Below are positions 58,965 through 64,000 of a DNA stretch of 64,000 bases, piece by piece. The position numbers and the translations under genes were made by a program. Each line of letters opens with the position of its first letter. The first letter of the stretch is position 1. Origin of the DNA: Candidatus Streptomyces philanthi (lineage in GTDB: Bacteria > Actinomycetota > Actinomycetes > Streptomycetales > Streptomycetaceae); the NCBI GenBank assembly GCA_018114805.1, contig CP073042.1, positions 4,526,001 to 4,590,000 of the forward strand, given 5' to 3'. The notes beneath the pieces were generated by a model. That model did not search any database, was not told the DNA's origin, and worked only from the letters and a program-made list of their open reading frames with translations.

Positions 58965-58987
58965 CCGGACCGACCCGGTCGGTCCGG
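58965..58987 (+). terminator. Hairpin after pruA
   Basis: CCGGACCGAC (58965-58974) pairs with 58978-58987 around three bases, 18 bases after the stop. 58988-59330 shows no gene. Confidence 0.65.
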
Positions 58988-59330
58988 TCCGGCGCGCGCC
59001 ACGCGTGCGCGCCACCAGCTTCCGCCCCCGTCTGGTCCCCCAACCGGCCGGGGGCGGAACGTACCCGGTGCCAGCGCCGCCCCGAGCGCGCCCCATACGC
59101 GGCCGACCCCGCCCCGCTCCAGCCCCGCCCCTGCCCCCGTCCATCCGCGCGCGCCGTGCGGCCCGCCCGTGTGGAGCGTGCTTCCCACAGGTGGCGTAGC
59201 GCACCGGACGGGGCCGGAGGTGTCCAACAGGCGGGACGCCCAGGTCAGGTGCCAGCGGAGCCTCGGAAGTGCCGCCGTCTCAGATAGTAGGAAGTCCGAG
59301 TAATGGGGCAGACAGCTCCGCTTCGCTGGC

Positions 59331-59774
59331 TTACGTTGGTGGAAGCCGAACGTCTCGCTCCATCGAGCGACGGCGGATGAGCCGGCTGCGTCGCGCAGGT
59401 GACCCCTGCCGTATCCAGGCTCCCGCCCTTCCGGCGATTCCATTCCCCTTCGGGTTCTGGCATTGGCATTGGAGACGTGCATCACCGAACGGGGCGACGA
59501 ACGAGCCGTCAACGCGCCCCTTGGCCGGGGCGTTCGCGGGGGCGACGGGGCAGGCGTCGGCGTTGGCGGAGCCGGCGAGCAGGCCGGCTCCGGCGACCGT
59601 GCCCGCGGTCGCCGCGCCGGCGCGCAGGGCGCCGGGTCGCGACAGTTTGGCGCGTAGGTAGGCGTGTTGTTCCGGCATGGACATCCGGCGGGCCAGCTCA
59701 TCGGGGATGCCGAGCCGGGGGAGATCGGCGGGACCAGGGGGGTGGGGGCCCGGCTGGCGGGAATGAGCGGGCAT
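59331..59774 (-). pseudogene. N-terminal stub of a Tat-exported metallophosphoesterase
   Basis: The minus-strand ATG at 59774 opens RLGIPDELARRMSMPEQHAY, then LRAKLSRPGALRAGAATAGT and VAGAGLLAGSANADA, and RVDGSFVAPFG. This is the start and twin-arginine-like signal of a Streptomyces purple-acid-phosphatase-type metallophosphoesterase. After the conserved APFG segment the sequence is unrelated, and no metal-binding motif (DxH, GNHE) is found up to 58948. About four fifths of the roughly 530-residue protein is missing, so this is a deletion remnant. The first Arg pair of the signal is altered (SRPG instead of SRRG). Confidence 0.6.
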
Positions 59775-59901
59775 TATAGCAAAGCTCCCAGCCGTGATCA
59801 ACTCTGGGCTGTACCACGGCCGTATCTGGGGTGAACGCCACCTGTCCGGCGAGCGCCCGTCCGAACTGTGGACATGACGTGTCAACGAATGGGACGAAGA
59901 G

Positions 59902-59913
59902 TAGGGTCCTCGC
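59902..59913 (+). promoter_or_regulatory. -10 box TAGGGT, leaderless start of leuB
   Basis: TAGGGT at 59902-59907 is six bases before the ATG at 59914, with no ribosome site. Confidence 0.5.
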
Positions 59914-60954
59914 ATGTCTCGCAGCATTCGCCTCGCAGTGATCCCCGGTGACGGAATCGGCCAGGAAGTGGTGGCCCAGGGCCTCAAAGTGCTCTCGGCG
60001 GTGCTTCCGCAGGACGTGAAGCTGGAGACCCGGGAGTACGACCTCGGCGCGCGGCGCTGGCACGCGACCGGGGAAACCATGCCCGACGCGGAACTCGAGT
60101 CGCTCAAGGACCACGACGCGATCCTGCTCGGCGCGATCGGCGACCCGTCCGTGCCCTCCGGCGTCCTGGAGCGCGGCCTGCTGCTCAAGCTGCGGTTCGC
60201 CTTCGACCACTACGTCAACCTCCGCCCCTCCAAGCTCTTCCCGAACACCCCGACGCCGCTCGCCGGCCGCCCCGAGATCGACTTCGTCGTGGTCCGCGAG
60301 GGCACCGAGGGCCCGTACACCGGAAACGGCGGCAGCCTGCGCACCGGAACGCCGGCCGAGGTCGCCACCGAGGTGAGCGTCAACACCGTGTACGGGGTGG
60401 AGCGCGTGGTGCGCGACGCGTACGAGCGGGCCAACGCCCGCCCCCGCAAGAAGCTGACGCTCGTGCACAAGAACAACGTCCTGGTCTACGCGGGCTACCT
60501 ATGGAAGAACATCTTCGACCGGGTCGGCCAGGAGTACCCGGACGTCACCACCGACTACCTGCACGTCGACGCGGCGACGATCTTCTTCGTCACGCAGCCG
60601 GAGCGCTTCGACGTCATCGTCACCGACAACCTCTTCGGCGACATCGTCACCGACCTCGCCGCCGCCGTCACCGGCGGCATCGGGCTGGCCGCCAGCGGCA
60701 ACATCAACCCGACCGGCGCCTTCCCGTCCATGTTCGAGCCGGTCCACGGCTCGGCCCCCGACATCGCGGGCACCGGCAAGGCCGACCCGACCGCCACGGT
60801 GCTCTCCGTCGCGCTGCTGCTGCGACACCTGGGGTACGAGGCGGAGGCGGCCCGCGTCGAGACTGCGGTCACCGAGGACCTGGCCGCCCGCGACGGCGTG
60901 ACCCGGACCACGGACGAGATCGGCGACGCGCTCGCCATCCGGGTCACCGCCTGA
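59914..60954 (+). CDS. leuB: 3-isopropylmalate dehydrogenase
   Basis: 346 aa. It oxidises and decarboxylates 3-isopropylmalate in leucine synthesis. It shows IRLAVIPGDGIGQEVVAQGL, DAILLGAIGDPSVPSG, NLRPSKLFPNTPTPL, VVVREGTEGPYTGNGG, the catalytic Lys region KKLTLVHKNNVLVYAGYLW, the metal Asp in VDAATIFFV and in FDVIVTDNLFGDIVTDLAAA, and MFEPVHGSAPDIAGTGKADP. In actinobacteria this shorter form acts as LeuB, sometimes with wider substrate use. It is followed by a hairpin and by ilvE. Confidence 0.95.
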   Translation: MSRSIRLAVIPGDGIGQEVVAQGLKVLSAVLPQDVKLETREYDLGARRWHATGETMPDAELESLKDHDAILLGAIGDPSVPSGVLERGLLLKLRFAFDHYVNLRPSKLFPNTPTPLAGRPEIDFVVVREGTEGPYTGNGGSLRTGTPAEVATEVSVNTVYGVERVVRDAYERANARPRKKLTLVHKNNVLVYAGYLWKNIFDRVGQEYPDVTTDYLHVDAATIFFVTQPERFDVIVTDNLFGDIVTDLAAAVTGGIGLAASGNINPTGAFPSMFEPVHGSAPDIAGTGKADPTATVLSVALLLRHLGYEAEAARVETAVTEDLAARDGVTRTTDEIGDALAIRVTA

Positions 60955-61436
60955 CGCGTACGCCGCGCATCCGGCGGCGCGTGACGAACGCGACGCGCTG
61001 ACCGGTCATACGGACCGCTTCCTCGTGGCCCCGTGCTGACGCGCGGGGCCACGAGGCGTCCGCGCGCGGACGACCGTTCCGCCGTGCCCGTGCTCCGCTG
61101 CTGTTTCCCGTACGGGGCGCCGCGCGGCACCGATCCTCCCGTCGGCGGGGAACGGCGTCGGCCCGAAGCGGACGTTCGCTTCCAGGTCGGTGGCCGCGGC
61201 CACAAACGATGATGGGAGCCTTCTCACCGTCGCTGTGCTTCCGCGCGGTGGGGTGCGACTATCGAGGTCAGGCCCGCGCGCGCCGAGGTGCGGCCTTGTG
61301 TTCCCTGGACGGTTGCGCACGAGCGATAATCGAACGTGGGGCCGCAACACAAGGCGAATCTTGGACGTTATAGCCGACTGACAGGGACGGAAGTAAGCGC
61401 GGTCCGCCGAACCCACCTGGCGAAGGACACGTACTC
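60955..61436. other. Gap between leuB and ilvE: terminator and probable ilvE promoter
   Basis: CCTCGTGGCCCCG (61021-61033) pairs with 61044-61056 as a terminator-like hairpin. Downstream, GATAAT at 61325-61330 fits a -10 box for ilvE. No gene and no branched-chain leader peptide was found in the 482 bases. Confidence 0.55.
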
Positions 61437-62534
61437 ATGACGACGACCACGATCGAGCTCAAGCCCTCCTCGCATCCGCTGCCGGCCGCGGAGCGCGAGG
61501 AGATTCTGGCCAGCCCCGGGTTCGGCCGCCACTTCACCGATCACATGGTGACCATCAAGTGGACCGAGGGTCGCGGTTGGCACGAGGCCCAGCTCGTTCC
61601 GTACGCGCCGCTGTCGATCGACCCGGCCAACATGACGTTGCACTACGCGCAGACCATCTTCGAGGGCTTCAAGGCGTACCGCCAGCCCGACGGCACCGTC
61701 GCCACCTTCCGCCCCGATGCCAACGCCGCCCGCTTCCAGGCGTCCGCCCGCCGGCTGGCCATGCCCGAGCTGCCGGTCGAGACCTTCATCGCGGCCTGCG
61801 ACGCCCTGGTCACGCAGGACAAGGCATGGATGCCGGCCAGCGGTGAACAGTCGCTGTACCTGCGGCCCTTCATGATCGCCACCGAGGTCGGCCTCGGTGT
61901 GCGCCCGGCCAACGAGTACCTGTTCGTGGTCATCGCCTCTCCCGCCGGCGCCTACTTCCCCAGCGGTGTGAAGCCGGTGTCGGTGTGGCTGTCCGAGGAG
62001 TACGTCCGCGCGGCCCCCGGCGGCACCGGCGCCGCGAAGGCCGGCGGCAACTACGCCGCGTCCCTGGTCGCCCAGGCGCAGGCCGCCGAGAAGGGCTGCC
62101 ACCAGGTGGTCTGGCTGGACGCCATCGAGCGCCGCTGGATCGAGGAGATGGGCGGCATGAACCTCTACTTCGTCTACCGCTTGGGCGACTCGGTGCGCAT
62201 CGTCACCCCTGAGCTGTCCGGCTCCCTGCTGCCCGGCATCACCCGCGCCTCGCTCCTCAAGATCGCCGAGGACCTGGGGTACGAGTTCGAGGAGGGCCGC
62301 ATCTCCGTCGACGACTGGAAGAACGGCAACGCCGACGGCTCGCTGACCGAGGTCTTCGCCTGCGGCACCGCCGCCGTCGTCACCCCCGTCGGCTCCGTGA
62401 AGTCCGCCCGCGCCGACTGGACGGTGGGCGATGGCCAGCCCGGTGAGATCACCATGAAGCTGCGCACCGCGTTGCTGGACATCCAGACGGGCGCCGCGCC
62501 CGACACCCACCACTGGATGCACCCGCTGGGTTGA
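61437..62534 (+). CDS. ilvE: Branched-chain amino acid aminotransferase
   Basis: 365 aa, fold type IV PLP enzyme; the last step of valine, leucine and isoleucine synthesis. It has TLHYAQTIFEGFKAYRQPDG, RPDANAARFQASARRLAMPE, LYLRPFMIATEVGLGVRPAN, the PLP lysine in GTGAAKAGGNYAASLVAQAQ, EEMGGMNLYFVY and LTEVFACGTAAVVTPVGSVK. ATG start with GAAGGA ten bases upstream. The frame is intact. A row of four 10-base repeats starts at its stop codon. Confidence 0.96.
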   Translation: MTTTTIELKPSSHPLPAAEREEILASPGFGRHFTDHMVTIKWTEGRGWHEAQLVPYAPLSIDPANMTLHYAQTIFEGFKAYRQPDGTVATFRPDANAARFQASARRLAMPELPVETFIAACDALVTQDKAWMPASGEQSLYLRPFMIATEVGLGVRPANEYLFVVIASPAGAYFPSGVKPVSVWLSEEYVRAAPGGTGAAKAGGNYAASLVAQAQAAEKGCHQVVWLDAIERRWIEEMGGMNLYFVYRLGDSVRIVTPELSGSLLPGITRASLLKIAEDLGYEFEEGRISVDDWKNGNADGSLTEVFACGTAAVVTPVGSVKSARADWTVGDGQPGEITMKLRTALLDIQTGAAPDTHHWMHPLG

Positions 62535-62615
62535 TCGCCACTGATCGCCATCGATCACCACTGATCGCCGACGGGCCCGCCCTACGTCGCCGCCACCGCG
62601 CGTGTGGGCGGGCCC
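62533..62615 (+). terminator. Tandem GATC-type 10-mers and terminator hairpin after ilvE
   Basis: Four 10-base units (GATCGCCACT, GATCGCCATC, GATCACCACT, GATCGCCGAC) run from the stop codon to 62572. Then GGGCCCGCCC (62573-62582) pairs with 62606-62615. Confidence 0.6.
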
Positions 62616-62634
62616 TCGCGCGTCGACCCCGCCC

Positions 62635-62750
62635 CCGTGCCCCGTGGGGGGTGCGGCCAAGCCCCCGCGCCCCGTACCCCGTTGGGGGCGCGCCCCCGTG
62701 CTCCGTGCTCCGTGTCCCGTTACGGTCCACGCCCCGTGCCTCGTGCTCCG
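62635..62750 (+). repeat. Heptamer minisatellite cluster between ilvE and cimA
   Basis: Units such as CGTGCCCCGT, GCGCCCCGTACCCCGT and CGTGCTCCGTGCTCCGT occur in this gap, same family as at 51.2 and 54.3 kb. Confidence 0.7.
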
Positions 62751-62893
62751 GCAGGGTGGCCGCGCCTTGTGAGCCCGTACGCCGCCGCCTGGTCAGGCCG
62801 CACCGCATTGCATCGGTAAGGCGGGACGGCGCGCGGTGGCCGGCCGGGGCTCCCGCATCGTGAGACGGGCGGGTGTCGCACCGGGGCGTGTGG

Positions 62894-62905
62894 CACACTC
62901 CTGCC
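62894..62905 (+). promoter_or_regulatory. Possible -10 box CACACT before the cimA leader peptide
   Basis: CACACT at 62894-62899 is six bases before GTG 62906. The first base departs from TANNNT, so the call is weak; there is no ribosome site. Confidence 0.3.
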
Positions 62906-62956
62906 GTGCTCTCGTTCGCCATGATTATTGGCAGCAGGCGCGCCGGTCCGCAGTGA
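62906..62956 (+). CDS. Candidate cimA leader peptide VLSFAMIIGSRRAGPQ
   Basis: Sixteen codons from GTG 62906 to TGA 62954-62956; an internal ATG at 62921 gives MIIGSRRAGPQ. Two adjacent isoleucine codons are both ATT, a codon seldom used in Streptomyces. A U-tailed terminator follows 58 bases later and then cimA, an isoleucine-pathway gene. This fits an isoleucine-sensing attenuator. There is no Shine-Dalgarno sequence, so translation would have to be leaderless. Confidence 0.55.
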   Translation: MLSFAMIIGSRRAGPQ

Positions 62957-63013
62957 CCGCCCCGTACGAACCGAGTACCGCGCGGACACCGTCGTCTGAG
63001 ACCCGCGCGCAGA

Positions 63014-63039
63014 CCTCTCGCACCCGCGAGGGGTTTTTT
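63014..63039 (+). terminator. Attenuator terminator upstream of cimA
   Basis: CCTCTCG (63014-63020) pairs with CGAGGGG (63027-63033), one G-U pair, six-base loop, then six T. It closely resembles the ilvB attenuator hairpin (CCCCTCG with CGAGGGG and six T). Confidence 0.75.
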
Positions 63040-63146
63040 CGTTTCCTGGACCGTCTGCCCCAGGGGACGGAGCGCACGGGAGCATAGTGGGGACGGTGGA
63101 ACCGGTCATTCCGGTAGACCGAGATCCCGACAGGAGCCAGATCAGC

Positions 63147-64000
63147 ATGACGGACGCACTCGACGACAACTTCCACGTGTTCGACACCACGCTGCGCGAC
63201 GGAGCACAGCGCGAGGGCATCAACCTCACCGTCGCGGACAAGCTGACGATCGCCCGGCACCTGGATGCGTTCGGCGTGGGGTTCATCGAAGGCGGCTGGC
63301 CCGGCGCCAACCCCCGGGACACGGAGTTCTTCGCCCGCGCCCGCGCCGAGATCGACTTCCAGCACGCCCAGCTCGTCGCGTTCGGCGCGACGCGCCGGGC
63401 CGGGACGCGGGCCCAGGACGACCCGCAGGTGTGGGCGCTGCTCGATTCCGGGGCGCCGGTCATCACGCTCGTCGCCAAGTCCCACGACCGGCACGTGGAA
63501 CTCGCGCTGCGGACCACGCTGGAGGAGAACCTGGAGATGGTGCGGGACACCGTCTCCTACCTCCGCTCCCAGGGCCGCCGGGTGTTCGTCGACTGCGAGC
63601 ACTTCTTCGACGGCTACCGGGGCAACCCCGGCTACGCCAAGCAGGTCGTCAGCGCGGCGCACGTGGCGGGCGCCGACGTGGTCGTGCTGTGCGACACCAA
63701 CGGCGGCATGCTGCCCGCCCAGGTGCAGGCGGTCGTCGCCACGGTGCTCGCCGACACCGGTGCGCGCTTGGGCATCCACGCCCAGGACGACACGGGGTGC
63801 GCCGTCGCCAACACCCTGGCCGCCTTGGACGTGGGCGCCACCCACGTGCAGTGCACGGCCAACGGCTACGGCGAACGGGTCGGCAACGCCAACCTGTTCC
63901 CGGTCGTCGCCGCCCTTGAGCTGAAGTACGCCAAGACGGTGCTGCCCGCGGGGGCGCTCGCCGAGATGACGCGGGTCTCCCACGCCATCGCGGAGGTCGT
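63147..64000 (+). CDS. cimA: (R)-citramalate synthase / LeuA-like, 3' end outside the window
   Basis: The ATG at 63147 follows AGGAG by 12 bases, and the frame stays open to the window end (284 residues present, about 530 expected). This DRE-TIM enzyme condenses pyruvate with acetyl-CoA towards 2-ketobutyrate and isoleucine. The signature VFDTTLRDGAQREGINLTVA is present, with AFGVGFIEGGWPGANPRDTE, LVAKSHDRHVELALRTTLEE, CDTNGGMLPAQVQAVVATVL and the metal-binding region GIHAQDDTGCAVANTLAALD followed by NGYGERVGNANL. CimA rather than LeuA is favoured by the EGGWPGANPRD segment. An attenuator-like leader precedes it. Confidence 0.9.
   Translation, partial: MTDALDDNFHVFDTTLRDGAQREGINLTVADKLTIARHLDAFGVGFIEGGWPGANPRDTEFFARARAEIDFQHAQLVAFGATRRAGTRAQDDPQVWALLDSGAPVITLVAKSHDRHVELALRTTLEENLEMVRDTVSYLRSQGRRVFVDCEHFFDGYRGNPGYAKQVVSAAHVAGADVVVLCDTNGGMLPAQVQAVVATVLADTGARLGIHAQDDTGCAVANTLAALDVGATHVQCTANGYGERVGNANLFPVVAALELKYAKTVLPAGALAEMTRVSHAIAEV

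Noticed and set aside
61190..61381. 63-aa ORF upstream of ilvE
   Set aside because: It spans the likely -10 box of ilvE, has no ribosome site and no recognisable sequence.

Overview
The window is a stretch of Streptomyces chromosome. The base composition is very GC-rich, GTG starts are common, and the order of housekeeping genes follows the core of known Streptomyces genomes: cysteine desulfurase, mnmA, ligA, an rmdB-type GGDEF/EAL gene, gatCAB, a second GGDEF/EAL gene, ilvBNC, serA, the proline catabolic genes, leuB, ilvE and cimA. From memory this matches roughly SCO5486 to SCO5529 of S. coelicolor. No tRNA, rRNA, insertion sequence or CRISPR array was seen.

Layout. 1-4.7 kb: the tail of a SAV_2336-like protein, a frameshifted SARP/NB-ARC/TPR regulator and a small unknown protein. 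4.8-13.5 kb: a broken alpha/beta hydrolase, then the sulfur-transfer pair (cysteine desulfurase and mnmA), a LOG-like gene with a premature stop, an SDR, a MetE-like gene and ligA. 13.6-20.7 kb: rmdB-like c-di-GMP enzyme, a VOC protein and the gatC-gatA-small membrane protein-gatB operon (Gln-tRNA amidotransferase). 20.8-37.1 kb: an accessory region with heavy decay, holding a PQQ-like propeller protein, MerR, MFS remnant, SDR, phospholipase C, MMPL transporter, HD hydrolase, large LuxR ATPase, sugar dehydrogenase and barstar. 37.2-48.6 kb: aldo/keto reductase, 2-hydroxyacid dehydrogenase, GGDEF/degenerate-EAL protein, then ilvB-ilvN-ilvC-serA behind a leader-peptide attenuator. 48.7-53.7 kb: TetR, DHA2 exporter, methyltransferase, beta-lactamase-like protein. 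53.8-59 kb: PucR-type regulator divergent from proline dehydrogenase and P5C dehydrogenase. 59-64 kb: a metallophosphoesterase remnant, leuB, ilvE, and cimA (cut by the window end) behind a second candidate attenuator.

How the genes work together. ilvBNC, ilvE, leuB and cimA supply valine, leucine and isoleucine. Two of the transcripts begin with short leader peptides carrying branched-chain codons and end in U-tailed hairpins, which points to ribosome-mediated attenuation. Two membrane-bound c-di-GMP proteins flank the gat region and the ilv operon.

Three patterns stand out. First, a dispersed heptamer minisatellite (GCCCCGT or GCTCCGT, either strand) occurs at about eight places, twice inside reading frames. 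Second, at least 23 inactivating lesions fall in 13 accessory genes, while about 34 kb of other coding sequence has none; together with two truncated gene stubs this suggests real gene decay rather than random sequence error. Third, about ten starts carry a TANNNT box 6-9 bases upstream and no Shine-Dalgarno sequence, the signature of leaderless transcripts.
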